In this document: positions 44,997 to 56,391 of the stretch, in pieces
Layout: every line of letters starts with the position of its first letter
How positions within the stretch are numbered: position 1 is the first letter of the stretch
Assembly (NCBI GenBank): GCA_006538405.1
Contig: BJKQ01000003.1
Location: forward strand, 2,976,001 to 3,040,000
Direction of reading: 5' to 3'
Source: Hansfordia pulvinata
Lineage: Eukaryota > Ascomycota > Sordariomycetes > Xylariales
Length of the DNA stretch: 64,000 bases
Made by a program: the position numbers and the translations under genes
Notes under the pieces: generated by a model
The model's database searches: none
Seen by the model: only the letters and a program-made list of their open reading frames with translations
What the model was told of the DNA's origin: nothing

Positions 44997-47900
44997 GAGT
45001 TGATGCCCAGGGCGAGCATGGGCTTCTTGCTCTGATCCGTTGATCTTGTTTGCCACGCTCCCTGGAGATCCCAGATCCCCCCAAAAGCCGGGAGCCACGG
45101 AGGAGAGCTGGTTCCAACCGCACCCCAGAGAGATTCATCTATTCGCTTGCAGGAGAGGTGACGGTTGGGGGGGCGTGCCGATCATGTGGGGGCGTGTCGA
45201 GGCCATCCATGGAGTCATGGACCATGTGCGTGTGTACAGTGTCCCCTTACGACCACCACAGAGCACAGCCGACATGGACACAAACAAAGCAACCCTTGCC
45301 TATCTCCTCCCACTGATCCTCTCCGTCTACTCACGCCTACTCCCACGCCTACACAACGTTGCAGAAGTCTGTTTCGTGCGAGGGCTCGGTCAGGGCTCCC
45401 GGCTCACAAAGCAGGGGGCCAGAGTCGCCAGAAAGAGCCGCAAGCAGCGGTATAGTCGCGCACTGACTGTCCCCTCGCGCTCGCTCGCGGCCCAAGACGC
45501 CAAGCGGAAGGGGTCCGGGGATGACAAAGTCCGTAGCGCGAGGGATCGCAGCTACCCTGGCACCTGGTGAGGTCGGCTACGAGTATAGGACAGGAGGACA
45601 AGGACAAGGGTGGACGAGGCGGATGGCGATGGACGGAATTTTTAGCATGCCGCGAAGCCGAGAAGGGCAAGCGGCCCGCTAGGCCGAGATAGGCAAGGCT
45701 CTCTGCGTATAGGAAGACGGTGGATCGCGAGGGAACGTGAGTATACTCGCAGCCAGCAGCAGTACCTGAGCTGCACGGCTAAGTCGGGTGGCCGCCAGAT
45801 GTCTCGTAGCCCATACTCTACCTGGAGTTCGAGTACTCGTACGGGTGGGGGAGGGCGCGCTGAAGGACGACAAGGCCAGTCCAGAGGCAGACTAGCCGGG
45901 CCCGAGGAGGCGGGCACCTAGGCTTTCTCTCACTGTCCTCCAGCCTGGTCGGTACGTGTGGTGTGGTGCCTCAGCTGCTCTACTCTACCTACCTACCCGC
46001 GCCTGCCTCTGCGCCTGCCGTACCTTCGCGCCTTCCCCTAAGCTACGAGTATCCTCAGTCACGCTCGCGGCTTCCCTAACTCCCGACTCCAGATCCAGAA
46101 CAAAAGTCCCTCCGCCCGCGCGGGAGCCATCTGGGCTAAGTACTTGCTGGCTACTGCGAAAGCACTTCGTCCCTAGCTGCTTGTACACTGAGGCGTGCGT
46201 ACCGTGGCAAGTGCTCGCCCCGTACACACGCCAGCACTCCCGCCGGACGCAAGCTGCCTTGCATAGATTATTTGCCCACTGTTCCGCCTGTCGTCTTCCT
46301 CATGGCCTCCAGCTGTTCCATGGATCCGGTCTGCAGGTCCTGGCAAGTTCCGCCATACCCCGCCCTGCGCGATGCAGAAGCCGGCTGTCTGTGTATCGTG
46401 GTCTCTGCAGGTACGCCGTTCCCAGCGCTGGGTACCCCCGGCTGCGGTCAGGTACGCTGCCGCTGTGGTTGGCGGGAGGACGATGATGTCGAGGTCGAGT
46501 GCCTCGTGGCCGCGCAGTACCTGTTTCTCTCGTATCGCCGCCTTCTCTTCCCCCCAGGTTGATGCCCTGTGAGGACTGTCGATGTACCTGGACTCGGGGT
46601 AGCTCGAGCCACGGCCGGTCAAAGTGCTTTGTTCAAGCTCTCTGCTGTTGCAAGTTCCCGCACCCTCCCGCACCCACACCATCGTCCAACACACCACACC
46701 ACCCACCACAACACGCCACACCACGATACACACCACCTCACCACATTAACCGCCCCCCTCCCCCTCCCCAAATCCCTCTGTCCACCCCTCCGTGCTGTGA
46801 GTGTCCCGCCACTCGCCTCTCCGACCCCAGCCATTCCCGCCCAAGCGATGTGTGTCTATAGATCCTGCCTTGACCCGTACGCATCCGTGCCCAGGGTGTG
46901 CCCATAGCCCAGCCCACCAAGATGGGCTTGCCTGTTCGACCTCGACCCCAAACACCCGCTTTGCCTGGCGCCGCCACAGATCAGAGCCGCTAGGGCGAGC
47001 GTGGGTCTGTCTAATCACTGGCACCGTGGGTATTCTCGTCCACCCTCTCGGTCTCCGCAGGACCTGTCCTCGGCGAAGTAGTCCCTGCCCTCGACCGACC
47101 TACTGGTGGGGTTATACAGCTGCCCACAGAGGGGCTTGTCATGAACGGCCCTGGGTTTGTTGCCCATCATTGCGGTACTTGGCTTGACTGGACTCGGCAT
47201 CCTGGTCTCGCCTTACATAACTACCTCTGCCCGTCCGTGCCCCCGTCCGACTATTATATCACCCCTGCCACCCCCCATCTACAACCACCTCAGTCTGACC
47301 CTATCTATCCATCGCCTTGGCTTCTCACTGCCCCGACCCAGCACTTGATCGACTTGCACGTGTTTGACAAGGTCAGCCACGACAGGAGAGAAAACACCAG
47401 AACTGGCGGCCTGCTTTCTCGTCCCTTGCAGAATCAACGCCGCCGTCGGCTGCGGAAGGGAACCAGCTCTCGAAAAACTCGCGCCTACACTTACACGCTC
47501 ACGCTTTGCTTCTACATCCCGCATCCCACATCGCACGTGTTCACGTTGGAAGACTTCCGCACCAGGACAGTCCACGCGGTCTTGAAGTGCCGCGCAGACC
47601 ACTGCGAAGCAGCTGCCTAGTTCTGCGTTCCGCAGATCCCGGACGCCACGCGAACTCACGCTGCCTCAACAGCCGCTGACTCACACGGCCGGCCACGTGC
47701 CGCCGACACTGTCACAGTCCTGGAAAGCAACGGGGATATTGACGATCCCGCCCTGCCCCGGCCGACCCACGAACACGCCGAGGCTGTTGAGACGCACGCG
47801 AAGGCCGTCCTACAGGCTCTCGCCCGAAAGAAGATCCGACACGACGTCCGCCTGGCCCCTCTGACGCGGGACCCTCGCTTCCAGTGTCGCCGTTACGTGC

Positions 47901-48004
47901 TGACTCCGGCCCTGCGCGACGACGACGTGACTCGGCTGGCCTTTCTGCAGGTCTTTAGCACAAACCGCGCATATAACAAGGCCCTGCCCGGCTACTTCTT
48001 CGCC
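44997..48004. other. Intergenic region and leader of the C2H2 gene
   Basis: About 3 kb. Octamers at 45578-45585, 45834-45841 and 46044-46051. From about 46650 the plus strand is C-rich with CACA/CCAC tracts, like a fungal leader. Bases 47621-48004 form an open stretch in frame with the C2H2 protein and with coding-like third positions but no ATG (see findings). Other frames are not credible. Confidence 0.5.
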
Positions 48005-49152
48005 ATGAGTGTCGTCCACCCCTACCAGAGCAAGTTGTTCAACTTCAACCTGCCCGAGGTTATGGACCCGGCGCCCCAGTATATCGGCCCCGCCCACGCA
48101 CAAGCCCACCAAGCTCAGGCGCAAGCCCACGCCGCCCACGCCGCCCACGCTCACGCCCAGGCGCAAGCCCACGCCGCTGCCCACGCCCACGCGCACTCTC
48201 ACATGCACCCCCACCAACAGCAGCACCACGTCCAACAGCACCGCTACGCCTCGCCCCATCTGGTCCACGACATGGCCATCTCCTTCCAGCAACAACACCA
48301 CGACACGCCGCTGCTCTCCCACTCGCCCGACCCCTCCGTCTTCATGGCCGGGCCCCCGACGCCCCCCGAGGGCATGGGCACCCCGTCCCGCGGCTCCCCC
48401 GGCCTCGGCAGCCCCATGCGCACAAAGTCGGCCCGCAAGCCCGACCGCGACGTGATCCGCACCCAAGACGGCCGCTTCTGCTGCTCCTGGCCCGATTGCA
48501 ACGACGAGCCCAAGATCTTCTCCCGCAAATGCGAATGGAGGTACGTTCCGCCGCCACGCCCACCCGGCTTCTCCGTCCGCAGCCACTGACCTCTCCTTCC
48601 AGCAAGCACATGGACAAGCATGACCGCCCCTACCGCTGCGACGCCGTCGGCTGTGAAAAGCAGCCTGGCTTCACCTACTCGGGCGGCCTGCTGCGACACG
48701 AGCGCGAGGTCCACGGCAAGCATGGCGGGCCTAAGAACCCGCTCAACTGTCCGCACCCCAACTGCAAGCGCCACTCGGGCAAGGGCTTCTCGCGCCTCGA
48801 AAACCTCAACGAGCACCTGCGTCGCGTGCACACGCCCAACGCGGCCGAGCCGGAGAACGGCGACGACGACGCGGACGACAGCAACACGGCATCGGCCAGC
48901 CATGCGGTCGCAGGCGGCAAGCGCAAGGCGGACGACGATATGCGCGACGAGGTCAAGCGCCTGCAGATGGAGAACATGGAGCTCAGGCAGCAGGTCGAGG
49001 CCCAGAAGCGCGCGCAGATTGCCATGATGCAGAACCTGAACGAATTGCAGGACACCTTCCGCCCCTCCTCATACTCGGTGGCGACGGACCGCGACACGCC
49101 CGGCTCGCTGCCGGGCGACCCCAACGCGGGCGCGCACCAACACTCGTACTAA
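48005..49152 (+). CDS. C2H2 zinc-finger transcription factor with His/Ala-rich repeat
   Basis: Probable nuclear DNA-binding regulator. Exons 48005-48540 and 48603-49152 (KCEWS|KHMDKH) give 361 residues from the first in-frame ATG. Residues about 30-85 are an Ala/Gln/His repeat (AHAAHAAHAHAQAQAHAAAH). A Ser/Pro region with TPPEGMGTPSRGSPGL follows. Three C2H2 fingers: CSWPDC...KHMDKH at about 160-185, interrupted by the intron; CDAVGC...HEREVH; and CPHPNC...HLRRVH, where GKGFSRLENLNEH is the recognition helix. An acidic linker and a leucine-zipper-like helix (VKRLQMENMELRQQVEAQKR) come after, suggesting dimerisation. Targets cannot be told from sequence. The N-terminus may extend further upstream. 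Confidence 0.85.
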
Positions 49153-51970
49153 TAAGTTTGGCGTGGCGCCAAGGAATCTCGCAAACCTTGGCCAGCTCTC
49201 GCCTCATCGTTTTCCCACCGGCATCCGCCTCTCCTCCATTCTTCGCCAACGGCCACCTTCCCTCTTGAGCTTTCCGGGGAGGCTTTATGTAAATACCCCA
49301 TATTGCGCGCGCGTCTCTTCTGCTCGGCCTACGAGAACGTGATGCGTCTCTTTTTTCCTGACATGATAACGAAGGGCATTTTTCAGGGGCGTTCTAGGGA
49401 CTTGGGCGGGACGCCAACGGCAGGCAGACGGGTTTGGGATCATCACCACATTTTTGGCTCGGCGTACACTGGCGCATATAGGATCTTCCCGACGCATCTA
49501 GCTCTGCATTTTTATTTGACTTCGAATCATCACAATTCTACCCAGGCCATCATGATCTCGTAACGTGCAAATCCACTTTGTTGCTGTCCTTGCACGCTGG
49601 TGCCCCCTTTTGACTCTCCAGGCGATGGGCAGAATGGCCAAGATGAACGTCCATTGCTGTGGTTGGCTTGAATGGCTTCCTCAGGCGGCTCCGAGGGCCA
49701 GTATCCGCCACGGAAGCAGACTAGGCGAATGACAACCCGTGGCACTGCAAACAGCTTGCACTGCTGCCTGGGCGTGCCGCGAGCCCCGCACTCAGATGGG
49801 CTTTCGGAAGGAGTCCGTGTAAGAAAGAGAGAGAGAGAGGGACCAGTCGAAGCGAAGCCAGTAATACTAGACCGCTTCTCACTCACCACGATACTGAGGT
49901 AAATGACGCCCGCAGTAGGGGGCAGTCAGAGATGCAGTCTGATGTTCCCATCTTCCTGGTGCAGACACCGTCGCTGGCTATGGTGATGGTGCGCCAGTTC
50001 TTGATCTCCGCGATCACGCTGCAGAAACGATGGGAGGCTCATCGGGTCAAAGCCTTTTGCGACGAAGGACGGCGAGGTTATCCCGAACGATCCGGGAAAG
50101 AACAGAAAACGCTGCTTTAATACGAATACCGAGCACCATTGACGAGCTGGGGACGAAGGTGCAGGGCGGTCTCGCTCCATCTAAGCGGCGGAAGCCAGTG
50201 CCACGTCCGCGAGCTTCGACGCCGCTTGCCATTTTGTGCCTGGCGAGATCGTTGAGACGGATCGAGCACTCAGAGATGGCTGGTGTACTACAGCCGAGCA
50301 AGGGGCCCGTCGAAGCACTACGAGTAGAGAGGCAAAGCAGCCGAGGCGAGAAAGCATACGTACCTAATCATTGATGTCATCTCTCCTGAGACAGGATTGA
50401 TATCACCCTGAACACTGATAGCCTCCCTTCATCCCTTATCAAAGGCATATATTGAGCTTCCTTAAAAGCAGCCGCGTAGCCACCATCAACACGTAGACCC
50501 GCGATCTGTTTTTTTACTTGCACCCGCCGATCCCGCTTCCGTGCTTCGGTCGCTCGCCATTCCTCTGTCGGATGCTCGCCGCCGCCGTAACTCGGCCGTA
50601 GCCCTCCTTCTCGCCATAGCTATTACTCATCGGGCGCGCTCCTTCAATAAGCCCAACCTTTGGCGGCAACCCGTCGCAGGAACCCCCCCCCCCCCCCTCT
50701 AGAAAAATTCAGCCGCCCGCTAGCAGAAAGCTTTGTGCCACGGCGAGCAGAGAGCGGGAAAGAGACCTGCCCCCTTGGCGATAAACATGTTGTGCCCGCA
50801 CGTGGCCTCGAGACGCCCGCCCTGCCGGCCTGCCTGCTTGCCGGTGGCGAACCACTCCGAGAACCCCTATGAAACGACTTGGCAACGATGCCACGTCGAT
50901 TATACAGCCCGCGTTCATGGCTGAGAGCAAGTCCGAGTGACTCATTCACTCACTCCCTGCCTGCCTCCCTCCTCATCCCCCCCTCACCGCCGGGTCAAAT
51001 GAGGTCAAACCACATAAGCCACGTCTGAAAGCTCACGTACACAACCTTCTCATATTCCGATCCGATCCCCGGCTCAGGGGTGGTCAGACGAGGGAAAGAA
51101 AGACACTCTTCGCCGCCGCCGCCGCCGCCGCTCTTAACTGCCGTCCCCAACAAAGAACGCTGCGCCGGCTTGTGAGTCACCACACAAACCTGCCTGCCTG
51201 CTGCGGCCGGCCCGTCCCGCGAGGACGGTCGGCGTCCCGGGTAATCTAGGCTAGGCCAGGCGGCGGGGGACTCGGTCTCGTCGAGGCAGGGGCTCAAGTT
51301 CGGACGAGAAACCTGGCGACGCATATGCCTGATCTGCCTGGGCTCACGGGCCCTTGTCCCAGGCGTTGCCGAACCGTGGATATAGTGACGTGGAGTATAC
51401 CTGGAGGAGGAGGAGGAGGGTGCTTAGGGAGGGGACCTCACACAAGTTGCCGTATTTACCTAAGTACCTAGGTATGCTTGTGAACCATCTGGGCACGGAC
51501 GTTATAGGTGCTTACCAGCTTTTCAAAGGGGCTCGTGGAGAGAGGAGGGGTCAAAGGGCCCTTGAAAAAGGGGCCTCGGCCGCTGTGCACCGTCGCCGCT
51601 CAAAAAGGCAGAGTCCCTCGACGCGTAATGTGAACTTGATCTGCCTCGCAAGCTGGCCGCGATGTGACCTTGACTCAAAGGGCTTCGACACGATGCCTCG
51701 GTCAAAGGCCCCCCCGGGGCCTTCCACCAGCTCGCTGCGGCACTGCCCGGTCACAGGACTTTGGCCTCAGAGAAAAAAAAAAGAAAGACCTTGGATGCGC
51801 TCATATTCAACTCGTAGCTAATAGTTACATCCGTTAACCCCACATTGCCATGTCATTACACACCACGCTAGGCTCTGAGTCACCGGCCCCGACGGGGGTG
51901 GGCATTCGTTATCCTCCCACGGACGCGAACAGCCCCGGTCAGCTGGCCCCGACTGCGCTGCAGCCCAGGC
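49153..51970. other. Convergent intergenic region between the C2H2 gene and PRP2
   Basis: 2.8 kb. TACGAGTA at 50319-50326, C15 at 50683-50697, a CCG repeat at about 51113-51130 and a TACCTAAGTACCTAGGTA motif at about 51457-51474. Short frames only; no gene called. Confidence 0.5.
50683..50697 (+). repeat. C15 homopolymer
   Basis: Fifteen consecutive C, intergenic. Confidence 0.95.
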
Positions 51971-54900
51971 CTACCTGCCCGTCTGCTTGGGCAGCTTCCT
52001 CTCCTCGAGGGCCTCGATGTCCTTCTTCTTGTGGAAGTGGGGCGCCACCTCGCTCAGCCACTTGCGCTGGATGGGCAGGCAGCTGCGCATGTACTCCTTG
52101 GTGGTCTGGACCAGCTCAAAGTAGATGACGGTCTTCTCGGGCGGGTCCGACTTCATCAGCACGGAGCTTGGGTGCAGGTAGACCGTGGTGTTGTTCTTGA
52201 CGGTGCGGTAGCTGTCGCCGCTGCGCTGCATGATGGCGGCGTTGGGGAAGAAGCCGGCCGTCAGCGCCTTCTTGATGGGGTCGATGTTGGAGGCGCCGCA
52301 CGACGACGGCGCCACCTCGACGCGCTCGCACAGCTTGCTCAGCTGGTCCCGGACGTCGCGCGCTCGCGTCAGGGACCGCTGCTGGAGGAAGTTCTCGCGC
52401 GCCCACACCGGCGAAAAGTCGCTGTCCACCCATTGGTTCCAGATGTTGAGCAGCGTCAGGTGGTCGCCGCCTTCCTTGACCGTGAAGCGGTTCCGCGCGC
52501 TGTCGGCGTGGATCTTCTTGTCCTTGGGCCGGAAGAACAGCGCAGAGGCCTCGGCCAGCATTGACACAATAGCCAACACCTCGTCGACGCACTCGAACTT
52601 GTCCGCAGATAGCACCGCCTTGGCTAGCATGGGATCCGTTGGGAACTCGGCCATCTGTCTTCCGACCTTGGTGAGCTCGCCCTTGTGGTTCAGCGCCTGC
52701 AGAGCAAAGAGCTGATTCAGGGCGCCAATCAGGGACTCTGTGGGCGGGGGGTCCATAAACTCAAACTCTAGCAGCTGGTTGATGCCGAGCGATTTCAGCA
52801 TAAGCACGATGCTGTTAAGGTTGGTTCTTTGAATCTCTGGTGTTGTGGACTCGTCCATTTCCGTCATGTAAGCGTATTTCGTATACAGCCGAAAACACTT
52901 CCCTGGGCCCACACGGCCAGCACGACCGCTGCGCTGGTTCGCTGACGCCCTCGAGCAGGGCACTACCACAAGGTTGGACATGCCCGTGGCGGGGTTGAAG
53001 ACGTTCTCCTTGACGTAGCCCGGGTCGATCACGTACACGATCCCATCGATGGTCAGACTGGTTTCGGCAATGTTGGTTGCCAGCACCACCTTGCGCGCAC
53101 CTTCGGGCGTTGGCTCGAAGATTTTCGACTGGAGCTCCGACGGCAAGTTGGCGTAAATGGGACACACTATGAGCTCCTTGACGCGGTTTCCCAGCTTTCT
53201 CGCCGTTTCCGTCAGCTCCTGTTCCGCGGCCTCAATCTCGTCCTGGCCCGTCATAAAGACGAGAATGTCGCCTTTGCCTTGCGACGTGTGGATTTGGAAA
53301 ACCGTGGTGATTGCCGCCGCAAGGTAGTTGGCCTCGGGCGCAGGGGTGTAGTATATGTCAACGGGGTATCTTCGACCCGGGATGTTGAAGATTGGCGCGT
53401 CGTCGAAATACTTGGCAAACTTCTCTGCGTTCATCGTTGCGGACGAGATTAAAAGCTTCAGGTCCTTTCGCTCACGTGCCAGGTCCTTGACCAGCGCCAG
53501 GAGGATGTCGGTATGAACAGTCCTCTCGTGAGCTTCGTCGATCATCAGGGCCGAGTATCCAGCAAGGTCCGGCTCTGTCATGAACTCACGGAGCAGCATG
53601 CCGTCGGTCATGTATTTCATGATGGTTTTATCGCTCGTGTTGTCCTCGAAACGGATTGAATATCCGACTTCGTTTCCGACCTTGACGCCCATTTCCTCGG
53701 CAACACGGGCCGCGACACTCATCGCGGCGACTCGGCGGGGCTGCGTGCAGCCAATCTTCATGCCATCCTTGGTGAAACCTGCTTCGTGGAGATATTGCGG
53801 GAGCTGCGTGGTCTTTCCACTACCGGTCTCGCCGACGAGTACCAGGATTTGATACTCGTTGATGGCCTTGATGAATTCGTCTCGATATGCGTAGATGGGC
53901 AAGCTCTTGCGGGTCTCCTGGATGGACAAGGCTTTCTTCTCGGCAGCGTCGATCTGGGCGTCGAGGAAGCGCTGCTCCTTAGTGAGCGCCTTGCCCTCGC
54001 CAGCGAGGGTTGAGTCAAGGCTCCACTGGATGTACTGCTCGTCGTCGAGAACAAGAGCATAGTCGCCTTCGTATTCCCGCTCAGCCCGGTTGATCTGGGC
54101 CTTGGCTTTTTGTGTCTGCTCTCTTTCCCACTCCTCGTGCTCTGTGACAAACTTTTCCTGGCCGTATTCGTCCTTGTCAACATAGCGTTTATACAGGGCG
54201 TCCTCCTTGCGCTTTTTATCAATCTTGCCCTTCTCGGTGATGTAGTCTTCGGGCATGTAGTAGCCGTCGCGATGGTCGTCGATGCGAAGGCGCTCCTCGG
54301 CGAGCCGGAGGATCTCGCGATTCTTGGCGAATTCGGCCTTTTCGCGGTCGGATAGCCTCACGCCGCTGCGCAGCTCTGCCGTCTCCTCGGCGACCTGCTT
54401 GCGCAGCAGAGCCAGCCTCTCCGTCTCTCTCTTCTTCAAATAATCTTGTCGAGACCTCTCACGAAGATCGGGCATGGCGGCACGGTCGGCAGCAATCTCG
54501 TCGGCGAGTCGTTCTCGTTGGCTGCCAGACTTCCCGTCGGGCTTTTTCGATTTCTGATCATCTCGCTCCTTGAGGCGTTTCGCGAAAGCCTCGGCCTCGG
54601 CTCTGTCGCGTGCAGCCTCCATTTCGGGGTCGCTGTCGTCATCACCATCGGCTCGGCGATCCGATTGTTCTTTACTGCCACTGTTGCCCTCGTCTTGGTG
54701 CGAGAGCTTGACACGCTTGGAAGCGGACTCGCGGAATTCGGGCTCCTCGGCGGGGGAAGCAGCCCCCCTCGGGTCGTCGTCCTCTTCTTCCTCCTCTTCG
54801 TCACCCCACCGGTCCTCGTGGTCGCTGCGGTCGTCGCGTCTCCGTATGGACTTGGATTTTGATGATCTGTGGCTATCGCGATGGCTGCGGGCGTCGGAGC

Positions 54901-55072
54901 GTGGAGATCGGCTGCGGGAACGAGGACGCGATTTGTGCTTTGAGGAGCGATCGCGGTCGTCGTCGCGATGGCGATGCTTGCTGCGCCTTTTGTGTTCCTT
55001 TTCCTTCTCGACGCGCTGCGGCCCGACCTCGCCGTCGTCCATGGGGACGAAGGCGTACCGTTTCCCGCTCAT
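51971..55072 (-). CDS. PRP2: Spliceosomal DEAH-box RNA helicase Prp2/DHX16
   Basis: ATP-dependent remodelling helicase that activates the spliceosome before the first splicing step. Single exon, 1033 residues, start ATG at 55072-55070 (context GTCAACCATGAGC; MSGKRYAFVPMDDGE). Residues about 20-110 are Arg/Ser/Lys-rich (RSRSRSPRS). A charged helical region follows, then the SLPIYAYRDEFIKAI lead-in, Walker A GETGSGKTT at about 414-422, TQPRRVAAMS, DEAHERT at about 510, SATMNAEKF, QRSGRAGRVGPG, and the C-terminal winged-helix, ratchet and OB domains (LNQLFALQALNHKGELTKVGR; YRTVKNNTTVYLHPSS). The C-terminus HFHKKKDIEALEERKLPK and the residues before the motor match DHX16/Prp2 better than Prp16, Prp22 or Prp43. 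The frame can be extended upstream of 55072 only from non-ATG codons, so 55072 is used. It is divergent from the SCJ1-like gene. Confidence 0.93.
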   Translation of the reverse strand: MSGKRYAFVPMDDGEVGPQRVEKEKEHKRRSKHRHRDDDRDRSSKHKSRPRSRSRSPRSDARSHRDSHRSSKSKSIRRRDDRSDHEDRWGDEEEEEEDDDPRGAASPAEEPEFRESASKRVKLSHQDEGNSGSKEQSDRRADGDDDSDPEMEAARDRAEAEAFAKRLKERDDQKSKKPDGKSGSQRERLADEIAADRAAMPDLRERSRQDYLKKRETERLALLRKQVAEETAELRSGVRLSDREKAEFAKNREILRLAEERLRIDDHRDGYYMPEDYITEKGKIDKKRKEDALYKRYVDKDEYGQEKFVTEHEEWEREQTQKAKAQINRAEREYEGDYALVLDDEQYIQWSLDSTLAGEGKALTKEQRFLDAQIDAAEKKALSIQETRKSLPIYAYRDEFIKAINEYQILVLVGETGSGKTTQLPQYLHEAGFTKDGMKIGCTQPRRVAAMSVAARVAEEMGVKVGNEVGYSIRFEDNTSDKTIMKYMTDGMLLREFMTEPDLAGYSALMIDEAHERTVHTDILLALVKDLARERKDLKLLISSATMNAEKFAKYFDDAPIFNIPGRRYPVDIYYTPAPEANYLAAAITTVFQIHTSQGKGDILVFMTGQDEIEAAEQELTETARKLGNRVKELIVCPIYANLPSELQSKIFEPTPEGARKVVLATNIAETSLTIDGIVYVIDPGYVKENVFNPATGMSNLVVVPCSRASANQRSGRAGRVGPGKCFRLYTKYAYMTEMDESTTPEIQRTNLNSIVLMLKSLGINQLLEFEFMDPPPTESLIGALNQLFALQALNHKGELTKVGRQMAEFPTDPMLAKAVLSADKFECVDEVLAIVSMLAEASALFFRPKDKKIHADSARNRFTVKEGGDHLTLLNIWNQWVDSDFSPVWARENFLQQRSLTRARDVRDQLSKLCERVEVAPSSCGASNIDPIKKALTAGFFPNAAIMQRSGDSYRTVKNNTTVYLHPSSVLMKSDPPEKTVIYFELVQTTKEYMRSCLPIQRKWLSEVAPHFHKKKDIEALEERKLPKQTGR

Positions 55073-56391
55073 GGTTGACTCGGGCGGCGCAAGACAGGCG
55101 ATTCCTGCGGGCGTTGCGGAATAAGCGATGGGGAAAGGGGTCGTGGCGGATGGGGGAGATCGAGTCACAATCTCTTGGAGGTAAAGGAACGCATTCGCCT
55201 ATGCGCCGACATGCATTTCGCGTCTACCGCACCGTACAAGGTACTGCGCCTGACTGCTCGCGGCTCAGCTAGTGCATGTGGGTCTTCGACCCAGTCTGGC
55301 CGCGATGAAGTCCCGGTTAATACATACCCACGCAGCTCAGGTATGCATATATGAAGGCAGTGAGCATCGGTGCAGCTCGACTGCGAGCTCGTTTTGAACT
55401 TATCCAGTCCTCCCTACGATGTCTTGGTGAGGTCCAGCTTGGGCTTGAAATCTTCAGATTGTCTGCAAATCCCCGAGAAGTATCAAGTTGCTGCGAATTT
55501 GGACGATTTTCGATTTCTTGCGCGACTTGGAATGGGCACAGACATCAAGCCTCTCGCATGTAGATCTAAGAGAGTCAATAATGCCAGCATGTACAGCGAT
55601 TCTCATGTATATACATGTATTTCCAGCAGTAAGCGCTGCAATGATTCCGCTTCAATGATCTTTGGTCTCGAGCAGTGCGGGTTCAGCAGACATCAATAAA
55701 CTGGCGTGAATTTCGATGTCAGACGAGTACAAGTACATGTACGATGCCCGGGAAGGCTTCTTTTTTTGTCGAAGGCTTTCCGCTTCAAGCCACTCGCGGC
55801 CAATAAGAGGTCTTTGATCAGAAGACTAAGACAAATCTGGCCAAGTCTACTGTCCTCCAGGAATGACGAACGGCTGCCTTATCTTATCGAGTGTCCGACC
55901 TGCGCAGCCAGTCACGGTAAATGCGTCCAGGGCGGCGGTACCTGCCTTAGCTAAGACTCCTGGCCCGCATTATTTTATCGCAGGCGCTTTTGACACGTTG
56001 GCTCATCGCGCCCAGAGCCACGGCAATTGTTAGCTGGCCTCATCACTCATTCCCGCTCGGAGCGTCCCACGTTGAGGGCTCTCTACTCGTACATCACGGC
56101 CCTTAGATTTTACGGTTGCGATACGAAACTTTTCCCTCGTCTGTCTTTTTTTGCCCTTTGCTCGACAGTAGCGTGGTGTATTTGCATTCTTCGCTGTACT
56201 CGTGGTCCATCAATCCGCATTCCGAGCACCACGCCTCGTCATATCTCGAGTCCACCGAATTATCCCGCCGGCCACCGACACCACTGCTACTGCCAGCACT
56301 GCCAGTCCGGCCATTACCAACCAACTTCACACCAGGCCTGTCCTCTAGCCGTCCGCGCGCCTGCCCTCGAGGGCTCACCACTCGCTTCACC
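55073..56391. other. Divergent promoter region between PRP2 and the SCJ1-like gene
   Basis: 1.3 kb serving both promoters. TACTCGTA at 56084-56091. No credible coding frame. Confidence 0.55.
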
